From positions 1 to 17,838 of the forward strand of contig DBMH01000006.1 of the NCBI GenBank assembly GCA_002297645.1: a stretch of DNA of 17,838 nt, written 5' to 3'. Positions 7,083-14,005 of the stretch are shown in pieces. Positions within the stretch are counted from its first letter, which is position 1; each line of letters opens with the position of its first letter. The notes beneath the pieces were generated by a model that made no database searches, had not been told where the DNA came from, and saw nothing but the letters and a program-made list of their open reading frames with translations. Both the position numbers and the translations under genes were made by a program. This stretch comes from Rhodanobacteraceae bacterium UBA703 (GTDB taxonomy: Bacteria > Pseudomonadota > Gammaproteobacteria > Xanthomonadales > Rhodanobacteraceae).

Positions 7083-8210
7083 TCACGCCTCCGAAACCAA
7101 CACCTTCGTCGGTTCGTGTCTGATCTCGCCCGCATGCGTCAGGCAGGTCTTCGCGATCAGCTCGTCGTCCCAGTCGAGGGTCAACGCGCCGTCCTTCAGC
7201 GAAAGCTCGAGGAAGTTGTAGAGGTTGCGCGCGTACATCTCGCTCGCGTGCACCGGCGCGCTCGACGGCAGGTGGATCGTGCCGATGAGGGTGACGCCAT
7301 TCGCGCTGGTGACGATGCGGCCGGCTTCGGTTCCCTCGACGTTGCCGCCGGTCTCCGCCGCGATGTCGACGATGACCGCACCGGGCTTCATGCCGGCGAC
7401 CATGGCCGCGCTGATGATGCGCGGCGCCTTGCGACCCGGTACGGCCGCGGTCGTGACGACGACGTCGAACGCCTTCAGCTGTTCGGCCAGCGCGCGCTGC
7501 TGCTGTTCGCGCTCCTCGGCGGTCAGTTCTCGCGCGTAGCCGCCGGAGCCTGCGGCGCTGACGCCGAGGTCGAGGAACTTGGCGCCGAGCGATTCGATCT
7601 GCTCCTTCGTCTCCGGGCGCACGTCGAAGCCTTCCACCTGCGCACCCAGGCGCCGCGCGGTCGCGATCGCCTGCAGGCCGGCGACGCCGGCACCGACGAT
7701 CAGCACCTTGCTCGGGCGGATCGTGCCGGCCGCGGTGGTCAGCATCGGAAAGAACTTCGGTGCTGCCTCCGCCGCGATCAGCACGGCCTTGTAGCCGGAT
7801 ACGGCGGCCTGGGAGGACAGGACGTCCATCGCCTGCGCGCGGGTCGTGCGCGGCAGCAGCTCCATCGCGAACGACGTGATCCTGCGGTCGCGCAGCGCTT
7901 TCGTGCGCTCGGGCGCGAGGTGCGGCTGCAGATGGCCGATGACGACCGCCCCTTCCCTGAGCGCGGCGATCTGCTCGAGCGATGGCGGCTGCACGGTGAG
8001 GAGGACGTCGGCCTGCGCCAGCGCGTCCGGCGCGCTCGAAACCTCGCAGTCGGCGTACGCGCCATCGGCGAAGTACGCCGTGGCCCCGACGCCGTCCTGC
8101 AGCACGATGCGCGCGCCTTTCGCGCGCAGCTTCTTCGCGACCTCGGGCGTCAGCGCCACGCGGCGCTCGCCCGGAACGGTCTCGCGCAAAGCCACGATCG
8201 TCGTCGCCAT
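7083..8210 (-). CDS. pntAa: NAD(P) transhydrogenase subunit alpha part 1 (NAD-binding domain)
   Basis: 375 residues matching the soluble domain I of transhydrogenase and the related alanine dehydrogenase fold. Landmarks: ALRETVPGERRVALTPE at the start, RTTRAQAMDVLSSQAAVSGY (121-140), the NAD-binding Rossmann fingerprint VLIVGAGVAGLQAIATARRL (169-188) followed by FDVRPETKEQIESLGAKFL, and KPGAVIVDIAAETGGNVE (275-292). It binds NAD(H) and passes hydride to NADP in PntB. It is the first gene of the operon, with AGAAGG as ribosome site just before the ATG. The upstream 163-bp gap is shared with a divergent nitroreductase and holds palindromic sequence. The stop is followed by an unrelated gene rather than directly by pntAb. 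Confidence 0.97.
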   Translation of the reverse strand: MATTIVALRETVPGERRVALTPEVAKKLRAKGARIVLQDGVGATAYFADGAYADCEVSSAPDALAQADVLLTVQPPSLEQIAALREGAVVIGHLQPHLAPERTKALRDRRITSFAMELLPRTTRAQAMDVLSSQAAVSGYKAVLIAAEAAPKFFPMLTTAAGTIRPSKVLIVGAGVAGLQAIATARRLGAQVEGFDVRPETKEQIESLGAKFLDLGVSAAGSGGYARELTAEEREQQQRALAEQLKAFDVVVTTAAVPGRKAPRIISAAMVAGMKPGAVIVDIAAETGGNVEGTEAGRIVTSANGVTLIGTIHLPSSAPVHASEMYARNLYNFLELSLKDGALTLDWDDELIAKTCLTHAGEIRHEPTKVLVSEA

Positions 8211-8280
8211 GCCCTTCTCTCGCGCCCCGTGGAAAGAGCTTCGATCCTAGCCTAGTTCCACGACGCATGGCGAGCGCACT

Positions 8281-8326
8281 TTCCGCGGAACCGGAGCGGA
8301 ATGTCGCCGAGCCGGCGGCGGCGACA
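8281..8326. promoter_or_regulatory. Palindromes in the pntAa/nitroreductase divergent region
   Basis: TTCCGCGGAA (8281-8290) is a perfect 10-bp palindrome. TTCCGC (8281-8286) also pairs with GCGGAA (8296-8301). A second dyad, TGTCGCCG (8302-8309) and CGGCGACA (8319-8326), has an 8-bp stem with a 9-nt loop. The 163-bp gap 8211-8373 has no other recognisable gene; TATGCT (8336-8341) is a possible -10 for the plus-strand gene, and TAGGAT on the minus strand one for pntAa. An operator role is inference. Confidence 0.3.
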
Positions 8327-8373
8327 CGCGTCCGCTATGCTCGTCGTTCATTCCCATATCGCATCCGGAAATC

Positions 8374-8949
8374 ATGTCCCTTCTCGACATACTCGACCAG
8401 CGGCGATCGGTGCCCTCGCGCCAGCTCGGCGCGCCGGGTCCCGGCGCGGCCGAACTCGAGCGACTGCTCGCCACCGCGATCCGCGTACCGGATCACGGCA
8501 AGCTCGTTCCCTTCCGCCTCGTCGCGATCCAGGCCGAAGCCTTGCCGCGATTCGGCGCGGCGCTGGCCGACCTGCATGCGCGCAAGGACCCCGATGCGCC
8601 GCCTTCGCTACTGGAGAAGGATCGCGACCGCTACACGTTCGCCCCTCTCGTCGTGGTCGTCGTCGCACGCGTCGAGGAGGGCCACCCGAAGGTACCCGCG
8701 CAGGAGCAGCTGCTGTCGGCCGGCTGCGTCGCCTACAACCTGCTGATCGGCGCGCAGGCGCTCGGCTACGGCGCCCAGTGGCTGACCGGATGGGCCGCCT
8801 ACGACCGCGACGTCGCCACCCTGCTCGGCCTCGGCGACCACGAGCGCATCATCGGGTTCGTGCACATCGGCACCGCGAAGGAACCCGCTCCGGAACGTAC
8901 GCGGCCGGCACTGGGCGACGTGGTGTCGGAATGGCGCCCGGCACCATGA
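8374..8949 (+). CDS. Nitroreductase family protein (YdjA-like)
   Basis: 191 residues. Family hallmarks: the N-terminal LDILDQRRSVPSRQLGAPGP with the FMN-phosphate-binding RRS (10-12), IRVPDHGKLVPFRLVAI (36-52) matching the APDHGxLxPWR block of YdjA-type enzymes, and the C-terminal ALGYGAQWLTGWAAYD with IIGFVHIGTAKE (159-170). These are small homodimeric FMN flavoproteins that reduce nitro compounds, quinones or related substrates with NAD(P)H. It diverges from the pnt operon, which supplies NADPH; a functional link is only suggestive. The ATG at 8374 is preceded by GGAAA. The stop overlaps the start of the next gene by 4 nt. Confidence 0.93.
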   Translation: MSLLDILDQRRSVPSRQLGAPGPGAAELERLLATAIRVPDHGKLVPFRLVAIQAEALPRFGAALADLHARKDPDAPPSLLEKDRDRYTFAPLVVVVVARVEEGHPKVPAQEQLLSAGCVAYNLLIGAQALGYGAQWLTGWAAYDRDVATLLGLGDHERIIGFVHIGTAKEPAPERTRPALGDVVSEWRPAP

Positions 8950-9845
8950 CACCGACCGCGCATCTCGTCGACGGCAGCCTGTACGTCTGCCGCGCCTGGT
9001 TCGCACAGGGGCCGGACGTGTTCGATGCCGACGGCGAACCCGCACACGCGGTGCACGGCTTCGCGCGCTTCCTGCTCGACCTGCTCGAGCGCGTGCGTCC
9101 TACCCACTGGGCCGTCGCCTTCGACGAATCGCTGACGACGTGCTTCCGCAACGCGATCTATGCCGACTACAAGGCCAACCGGCCGCCCGCGCCACCGGAC
9201 CTGCTGCGCCAGTTCGACGGCTGCCGCCGCATCGCGCAGGCGCTCGGCGCGACCGTGCTGCGCGATACGCAATACGAAGCCGACGATCTCATCGGCAGCG
9301 CTCTGGAGACTCTCCGCCGCGAGGGGCTGCGCAGCGTCATCGTCTCCGCCGACAAGGACTTCGGCCAGTTGATCGGCCTGCACGACGAGCAGTGGGATCC
9401 GTCTCGCAACCAGCGCTGGGACAGTGCCGGCGTGAAGACGCGCCTTGGCGTGAGACCGGACCAGGTCGCCGACTATCTCGCCCTGACCGGCGACGCAACC
9501 GACAACATTCCCGGCGTGCCCGGCATCGGCGCAAAGACCGCGGCGATCCTGCTGCACCACTTCGGCTCGCTCGACGCCCTGCTCGCACGCGCAGACGAGG
9601 TCGCGTTCCTGCGCACGCGCGGCGCCGCGGCGGCCTCGCAGAAGCTGCGCGAGCATGCGGACCTCGCGCGCCTGTCGCGCCAGCTCACCGGCATCGCGCT
9701 CGATGCGCCGGTGCCGGCCGGCGAGGCCGCGTACCGGCGCCGCGCCTTCGACACCGGCCTCGACGACCTGCTCGACCGCCTTAATTTCGGCGCGCTGACG
9801 CGGGCGCGCGTTCGCGCACTGGCCGCCTCGCAGAATCCCGCCTGA
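8946..9845 (+). CDS. Stand-alone 5'-3' exonuclease (FEN/PolI N-terminal family)
   Basis: 299 residues. Metal-binding acids of the FEN superfamily are all visible: D9 (HLVDGS), D60 (VAFDES), YEADDLIG (E111, D113, D114), SADKDF (D136, D138) and TGDATDNIPG (D183, D186). A helix-hairpin-helix GVPGIGAKTAA (190-200) follows, and the helical-arch region includes YKANRPPAPP (75-84). It is longer than E. coli ExoIX/Xni (251 residues) and about the size of the isolated Pol I 5'-nuclease domain; no polymerase domain follows. Likely acts on flaps or RNA-primer remnants. ATG at 8946 is favoured because it overlaps the nitroreductase stop (ATGA); an ATG at 8931 is possible. The gene ends inside a short tandem repeat that encodes QNPA. 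Confidence 0.92.
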   Translation: MTPTAHLVDGSLYVCRAWFAQGPDVFDADGEPAHAVHGFARFLLDLLERVRPTHWAVAFDESLTTCFRNAIYADYKANRPPAPPDLLRQFDGCRRIAQALGATVLRDTQYEADDLIGSALETLRREGLRSVIVSADKDFGQLIGLHDEQWDPSRNQRWDSAGVKTRLGVRPDQVADYLALTGDATDNIPGVPGIGAKTAAILLHHFGSLDALLARADEVAFLRTRGAAAASQKLREHADLARLSRQLTGIALDAPVPAGEAAYRRRAFDTGLDDLLDRLNFGALTRARVRALAASQNPA

Positions 9846-9876
9846 CAGAGCCGCGGCCTGACAGAATCCCGCCTGG
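9831..9876 (+). repeat. Three-unit imperfect tandem repeat across the exonuclease stop codon
   Basis: Units are CAGAATCCCGCCTGA (9831-9845), CAGAGCCGCGGCCTGA (9846-9861) and CAGAATCCCGCCTGG (9862-9876). Units 1 and 3 share 14 identical bases. The TGA ending unit 1 is the exonuclease stop, and unit 2 also ends in TGA. Confidence 0.7.
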
Positions 9877-9896
9877 GTCCGGCCGCGACGGCGGGA
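9867..9896. terminator. Possible bidirectional stem between convergent genes
   Basis: TCCCGCC (9867-9873) pairs with GGCGGGA (9890-9896) around 16 nt in which GTC and GAC can add three further pairs after a bulge. It lies between the exonuclease stop and the convergent TPR/propeller stop at 9908. No T-run accompanies it, so it is a weak terminator candidate. Confidence 0.3.
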
Positions 9897-9907
9897 CGAG
9901 CCGAACG

Positions 9908-11380
9908 TCAGCCTGCCGGGCCGGTGGACGATCCGGCCTCGACGTTCTGGAACACGCCGCCACCGGAAACCGACTTCGACGGCGCCAGCATCGGCGCCGC
10001 GCCGGATGCCCCAGGAGCCGCGGCATCGTTGAAGGTGAGGTCGCTGCGGAACACGTTCACGGCGCTCAGCTTCGCACCGTTTTCCGGCGTACCGTAGGCC
10101 CCGTACTCGTTGCGCTGGCTGTTGGCGATGGAGTACAGGTTGTCGCCGTCGATGGCGCCCGCCGTCAACGCCTTGAATTCCGGGTTGGCCGCATCGATGG
10201 GAGCCGCACGCGTGATCCTGTTGCCACCGCTGTCGAGGGAAAGACGCATGATCCGGGGCGGCGACATGCCCCCCTCGATCGCGACCAGCGCGTGCTTGTA
10301 CCAGTACAGACCGTCGATGCCGCCGAGCGTGAGGTCCTTGCTGTCGTATTCCAGATCGAAGCCCTTGCCGCCGGCGAGGTCGATTCCGAACAGTCCGAGC
10401 GCGTAGTCGGCGAAATACAGCTTCCTGCCGTCCTCGTCGAGAGCGAGTCCCCGCACGCTGGTCAGCTGCGGATTCTGCATCATGAGTTTCAGGTCGCCGC
10501 CGTCGACACGATAGATCTGGTTCCGCAGGCCGTCGGCTGCGAATACGAGACCGCCCTTCCCCGCGACGATGCTCGACAGCGTACGCGCGTCCGAATCCGG
10601 CTCGAGCAGGTACTTCTCAATGAACTTGCCGCTGGACAGCTTGAACTTGAAGACACCGGCCTTGCCGTAGTCCTCCTTGCGGAAATTCCTGAAATAGACA
10701 GAGGCCGTACTCGCGACGTAGAGCACATCTTCTTCGGGCACGACCGTCATCGCGTAGACGCACCACAGGCCATTCTCGGCATTCGGAGCGATGAAGTCCG
10801 TCAGCTTCCCGTCCTTGCCTGCGAGCTGGATCGTTCCATCGCGAACGCTTCCGACCAGCAGCTGCTTGCGCTGCGGATCGAATGCAAGGGACTCGTACAG
10901 GTGATCGCCCGCCGGCAGCGAGAAGGCGACCTTGCCTTGGCCGAACGGCTTCAGGTTCACGTCCAGCCCTTCGAGGATGTACGTCCAGACCTTGGTATCG
11001 GCGACCTTGGCGAAGTTCTCGTTTCCCGAAAGCGCATATCCCAAGCCCTGCTTCTGCATCGACAGCAGCAGATCGTAGGTCTTGGATTTCTCTCCGCGCC
11101 TGGCATAGGTCGTCGCCAGTGCCAGTTTGAGGTCGCCCATGTTCGGCCGCAGGGCCACCAGGCGCTCCAGCGTCCAGGTCAGCCGTTCGAGATCGCCGCT
11201 CTGCTTGTAGAGTGCAGCCAGCTTGAACAGGGCCTGCGGCACCTTCGTCTGGGCGATCTGCGCTTCGGTCAGCGTGGCGGGATCAATCGCCTGACGGGCA
11301 CCGGCAGGCGCCTGCTGGGCGAATGCGGCCGTTGCCATCGACGCGAAAAGCAGCGCCCCCAGAATCCGCTTGATCTTCAT
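9908..11380 (-). CDS. Exported TPR plus beta-propeller (NHL/SMP-30-like) protein of unknown function
   Basis: 490 residues. The signal peptide KIKRILGALLFASMATAAFA ends at AFA|QQ (21/22). Residues about 48-110 form TPR-like helical pairs (ALFKLAALYKQSGDLERLTW, VALRPNMGDLKLALATTYAR). From about 155 the sequence turns into repeated beta blades: LYESLAFDPQRKQLLVGSVR, YAMTVVPEEDVLYVAS, VRGLALDEDGRKLYFADY, IDGLYWYKHALVAIEGG, giving an estimated five or six blades as in NHL or gluconolactonase-like propellers. The C-terminal 35 residues are Ala/Ser/Gly-rich and likely disordered. GAGG lies 9 nt before the ATG. No catalytic residues can be asserted. It probably acts in the periplasm or outer envelope as a binding or scaffold protein. 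Divergent from a Nudix hydrolase. Confidence 0.82.
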   Translation of the reverse strand: MKIKRILGALLFASMATAAFAQQAPAGARQAIDPATLTEAQIAQTKVPQALFKLAALYKQSGDLERLTWTLERLVALRPNMGDLKLALATTYARRGEKSKTYDLLLSMQKQGLGYALSGNENFAKVADTKVWTYILEGLDVNLKPFGQGKVAFSLPAGDHLYESLAFDPQRKQLLVGSVRDGTIQLAGKDGKLTDFIAPNAENGLWCVYAMTVVPEEDVLYVASTASVYFRNFRKEDYGKAGVFKFKLSSGKFIEKYLLEPDSDARTLSSIVAGKGGLVFAADGLRNQIYRVDGGDLKLMMQNPQLTSVRGLALDEDGRKLYFADYALGLFGIDLAGGKGFDLEYDSKDLTLGGIDGLYWYKHALVAIEGGMSPPRIMRLSLDSGGNRITRAAPIDAANPEFKALTAGAIDGDNLYSIANSQRNEYGAYGTPENGAKLSAVNVFRSDLTFNDAAAPGASGAAPMLAPSKSVSGGGVFQNVEAGSSTGPAG

Positions 11381-11392
11381 CGGGAATACCTC

Positions 11393-11402
11393 GCAAGCTT
11401 GC
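11393..11402. promoter_or_regulatory. 10-bp palindrome in the propeller/Nudix divergent region
   Basis: GCAAGCTTGC is a perfect palindrome 12 bp upstream of the propeller gene start. The 74-bp gap 11381-11454 also holds two CCGGACG copies (11402-11408 and 11417-11423). I cannot place promoters confidently; both genes must use this short gap. Confidence 0.2.
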
Positions 11403-11454
11403 CGGACGAACGCAGACCGGACGTGCATCGAAAAGTTCAGGAAAGCCGCCTAAA

Positions 11455-11994
11455 ATGACCGAAACCCAGACGCTTTGCAACGGAACCTGGCTGCGCCTGA
11501 AGAAACGCGGGCGCTGGGAATACGCCGAACGCACCAACCCCGGCGGAGGCGTCATGATCGTCGCCGTCACGCCGGAGGACCGAGTCCTGTTCGTCGAACA
11601 GTACCGTCCGGCGATCGAATGCCTGACGATCGAGATGCCCGCGGGACTGGTCGGCGACATCGCCGACAGTGCCGACGAGAGCGCGGTCGAGGCCGCGTAC
11701 CGCGAGCTCGTCGAGGAAACGGGCTGGCGCGCCGGGCGCATCGAGTTCCTCATGGCCGGCCCGACCTCGGCCGGCATGAGCAACGAGATCCTCGCGTTCG
11801 TGCGGGCCTACGAGCTCGAGAAAGTGCACGGCGGCGGTGGCGACGAAACCGAGGACATCACCGTGCACGAGATCCCGCGCCGCGAAGCCTCGACGTGGCT
11901 GGTCGAGAAGATGCACGCCGGCTACTCGATAGATCCCAAGATGTTCGCCGGTCTCTACCTGCTCGACCACGGGGAAGCGTTGTTCAGGCGTTGA
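11455..11994 (+). CDS. Nudix hydrolase (ADP-ribose pyrophosphatase-like)
   Basis: 179 residues. The Nudix box helix is DESAVEAAYRELVEETGW (74-91), with E75, R83, E84, E87, E88 and G90 fitting Ex7REUxEExGU; the family's leading glycine appears at G67, two positions further upstream than the consensus. Upstream GGVMIVAVTPEDRVLFVEQY and IECLTIEMPAGLV match the ADP-ribose/NudF-type subgroup, where the strand ends with an ExPAG motif before the box. After it, TSAGMSNEILAFVRAYELEK carries the conserved post-box strand. Likely hydrolyses nucleoside diphosphate sugars such as ADP-ribose. AGGAAAG lies 8 nt before the ATG. The stop is inside a small palindrome shared with the convergent MAPEG gene's stop. 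Confidence 0.92.
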   Translation: MTETQTLCNGTWLRLKKRGRWEYAERTNPGGGVMIVAVTPEDRVLFVEQYRPAIECLTIEMPAGLVGDIADSADESAVEAAYRELVEETGWRAGRIEFLMAGPTSAGMSNEILAFVRAYELEKVHGGGGDETEDITVHEIPRREASTWLVEKMHAGYSIDPKMFAGLYLLDHGEALFRR

Positions 11995-12007
11995 GCGCGG
12001 CTCAGCG
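11989..12007. terminator. Small palindrome containing both convergent stop codons
   Basis: TGAGC (11992-11996) and GCTCA (12000-12004) enclose a 3-nt loop; outer bases extend the plus-strand RNA stem to 8 bp with one GU pair. The Nudix TGA and, on the other strand, the MAPEG TGA are the two ends of the core dyad. It may act as a minimal bidirectional terminator; no T-run. Confidence 0.25.
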
Positions 12008-12388
12008 GAGGAACGATTGCCACAGCAGCAGCAGCGACATCGCGACCATCAGCAGCCAGGTCAGCGCCGTGCCGCCGAAGCGGCCGAGGCTGTAGCCTGC
12101 CGAACGCGACAGGCCGACGGCGTGCGCCACGCGCGCGACGATCAGCACGATGCCGAAGCCGTGCAGCCAACCCGGCCGCGTCTGGTTCAGTTCCAGCAGC
12201 AGCAACAGCAGCAGCGCCAGCGGCAGGTTCTCGAGCGCGTTCGCGTGCGCGCGGATGCGTTTGATCAGTTCGCGGTCCCCGCCGTCGCCGATGCCGATCT
12301 TGTTCGCGTGGCGCACCTGCGAGATGCGCAGCGCCAACGCGAGCACCAGCAAGGTCGACAAGGCGGCGTAGATTCCCGTTATGTGCAT
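12002..12388 (-). CDS. MAPEG family membrane protein
   Basis: 128 residues with four hydrophobic segments: about 5-20 (GIYAALSTLLVLALAL), 55-68 (LPLALLLLLLLE), 75-92 (LHGFGIVLIVARVAHAVG) and 107-124. The MAPEG signature is KRIRAHANALENLP (43-56), matching RxxRAHxNxxENxP, plus VARVAHA (84-90). MAPEG proteins are trimeric membrane proteins; some are glutathione transferases or peroxidases, but most bacterial members are uncharacterised. GGAGGAAGG precedes the ATG, a strong ribosome site. It lies 16 nt after the TMEM43-like gene and is probably the last gene of the ferredoxin-ggt chain. A glutathione-related role is suggested by ggt upstream, as inference. Confidence 0.9.
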   Translation of the reverse strand: MHITGIYAALSTLLVLALALRISQVRHANKIGIGDGGDRELIKRIRAHANALENLPLALLLLLLLELNQTRPGWLHGFGIVLIVARVAHAVGLSRSAGYSLGRFGGTALTWLLMVAMSLLLLWQSFLR

Positions 12389-12404
12389 CGCCCTTCCTCC
12401 GATA

Positions 12405-13145
12405 TCAGGGTGGAACCGGCTTCAGTCGATCGCCGTCCTGCACGCCCTTGAGGCGCTGCGGGGCGTTCGGTTCCAGCGTGGAATAGCGTACGCGCAGATC
12501 GCCGACGGCCGGGCGCGCCGGATCGCCGGCGTAAAGTACGCCGTCGCGCTCCCGGAACGTCGCCGCGAGATTCGGCGGCAACTGCGCGATGCGTACCGGC
12601 ATCGGCGTCGACGCCGCCGATGCCGCGGGAATCCGCGCGGCGAACGCAGCATCGAGCGCCAGGTTGCCGATGCGGAATTCCTTCGCCGCGAACGTCTCGC
12701 TGCGGAACGGGAAACGCGCCGTGTTCTCGTGCCCCTTGCGCTCGCGGAAAGCGGCCGAGTCCACCGGCTCGCCGGACCACGCCTTCACGTACCCGCAGCG
12801 ACCGTTCGTGCAGCGTTCTTCCCACTGGAACATCTCGACCGTGCGCACGAGCCCCAGTGGCCCCGCCGGCACACCGACCCCGAACTGCGCATCGCGCAGG
12901 GGCGAGGCGCCACGCACGATATCGTTGATCTCGACCACGGCAGGTTTCGCCGCCACGTCCTTGCGCGCCGGTGACGACGTCGCGGTGCCGGCTCCGGCCG
13001 GAGCCGAAGCCGCCGCGGGCAGGCGCGCGGTCAACGTCGCGCGGTTCTGCCATGCGTACCAGAGCCCCGCGGCAGCCCCCGCAGACAAGACCAGACCCGC
13101 CAGCCACTGGCCCGTGGTCGCACCGCGGGTCGCGCGCCTCGTCAC
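12405..13145 (-). CDS. Short TMEM43-like membrane-anchored protein
   Basis: 246 residues from a GTG start that overlaps the upstream MBL stop by 4 nt (GTGA). One membrane helix at about 13-31 (GQWLAGLVLSAGAAAGLWYA) is followed by an Ala/Pro-rich linker (42-68). The rest matches the TMEM43 (LUMA) domain: LGLVRTVEMFQWEERC (97-112), AWSGEPVDSAAFRERKGHEN (122-141), RFPFRSETF (145-152 region) and GDPARPAVGDLRVRY (207-221). Human TMEM43 is about 400 residues with further C-terminal helices; here the protein ends at DGDRLKPVPP, where those helices would follow. No continuation exists in the 16 nt before the MAPEG gene. C112 and C117 lie close together. Function in bacteria is unknown; probably anchored in the inner membrane with a periplasmic domain. 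Confidence 0.8.
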   Translation of the reverse strand: MTRRATRGATTGQWLAGLVLSAGAAAGLWYAWQNRATLTARLPAAASAPAGAGTATSSPARKDVAAKPAVVEINDIVRGASPLRDAQFGVGVPAGPLGLVRTVEMFQWEERCTNGRCGYVKAWSGEPVDSAAFRERKGHENTARFPFRSETFAAKEFRIGNLALDAAFAARIPAASAASTPMPVRIAQLPPNLAATFRERDGVLYAGDPARPAVGDLRVRYSTLEPNAPQRLKGVQDGDRLKPVPP

Positions 13146-14005
13146 GCCGCCTCCGCGACGAGTTCGGGGCGCTCGTCGACGGTCGAATAGCGCCCCTTGT
13201 CGTCGCGTGCCACGCGCGCGGCGGCACAGCCGACGTCGTGCGTGAAGAACAGGCGCACGTTGCGTGCGAGCTTGTCGTCGAGGAAGGCGCGCTTCTCGTC
13301 GATCAGCAGTTCCGGGTAACGGTCGTATCCCATCGTGACCGGCAGGTGCACCCAAGGACGCCCCGGGATCAGGTCGGCGCAGAACACGATGCCGCCGTCG
13401 GCGGTCGCCACCTCGGCCAGCATCAGTCCCGGCGTGTGGCCGCTCGAATAGCTGAAGCGCACCTTGTCGCCGAGCGTCACCGAACGATCGCCCCGCACGC
13501 GTTCGAGCCGGCCCGACGCTTCGAGCAGCGGCTGCAACTCCGGGATGAAGGAGGCGCGGTCGCGCGCGTGCGGATGCATCGCGCGCTGCCAGCATTCCTC
13601 GCCGACCACGTAGGCCGCGTTCGGAAACAGCAAGCGCGGTGCGACGCCTTCCTGCCACGGCGCGAGCAGCCCACCGGCGTGGTCGAAGTGGAGATGCGAG
13701 ATCACGACCGCGTCGACGTCCTCGTGCGAGAAGCCGGCCGCCTGCAGCGAGTCGAGCAGCACGTGCCGATCCTCGACGACGCCGTAGCGCTCGCGCAGCT
13801 TCGGTTCGAAGAACGCGCCGATGCCGGTCTCGAACAGCACCGTCTTTCCATCCAGGTCGTCGACCAGCAAGGCGCGGCAGGCGAGCGGAATGCGGTTCTG
13901 CTCGTCGGGAACGATCCAGCGCTCCCACAGACCGCGCGGCACGTTGCCGAACATCGCGCCGCCGTCGAGCTTCTGCGAGTTGCCGAGGAGGGACCAGAGC
14001 TTCAT
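13142..14005 (-). CDS. MBL-fold metallo-hydrolase
   Basis: 287 residues. The zinc motif is HLHFDHAGG (104-112), giving H104, H106, D108 and H109, with H190 (SSGHTPG), D211 (FCADLIPG) and H256 (FFTHD) completing a dinuclear site. An N-terminal segment, LWERWIVPDEQNRIPLACRA, followed by KTVLFETGIGAFF resembles the lactonase/phosphotriesterase-like branch rather than beta-lactamases. Members hydrolyse lactones, thioesters such as S-lactoylglutathione, or phosphodiesters. Its ATG overlaps the ggt stop (ATGA) and its stop overlaps the start of the TMEM43-like gene, so expression is coupled to both. Substrate unknown; a glutathione-conjugate or gamma-glutamyl-derived substrate is possible from context only. 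Confidence 0.93.
   Translation of the reverse strand: MKLWSLLGNSQKLDGGAMFGNVPRGLWERWIVPDEQNRIPLACRALLVDDLDGKTVLFETGIGAFFEPKLRERYGVVEDRHVLLDSLQAAGFSHEDVDAVVISHLHFDHAGGLLAPWQEGVAPRLLFPNAAYVVGEECWQRAMHPHARDRASFIPELQPLLEASGRLERVRGDRSVTLGDKVRFSYSSGHTPGLMLAEVATADGGIVFCADLIPGRPWVHLPVTMGYDRYPELLIDEKRAFLDDKLARNVRLFFTHDVGCAAARVARDDKGRYSTVDERPELVAEAA

Noticed and set aside
10292..11458. 388-codon plus-strand open frame over the TPR/propeller gene
   Set aside because: The minus strand has a signal peptide, ribosome site and repeat structure; the plus frame has no recognisable domain.
12185..12240. CAGCAGCAGCAACAG-like triplet run as a microsatellite
   Set aside because: It is simply the leucine-rich helix of the MAPEG protein (CTG codons) read on the other strand.
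12405..13928. Single long 507-codon protein fusing antisense-like sequence to the TMEM43-like domain
   Set aside because: The part upstream of 13145 is an out-of-frame reading of the MBL gene; the GTG at 13145 overlapping the MBL stop is the sensible start.
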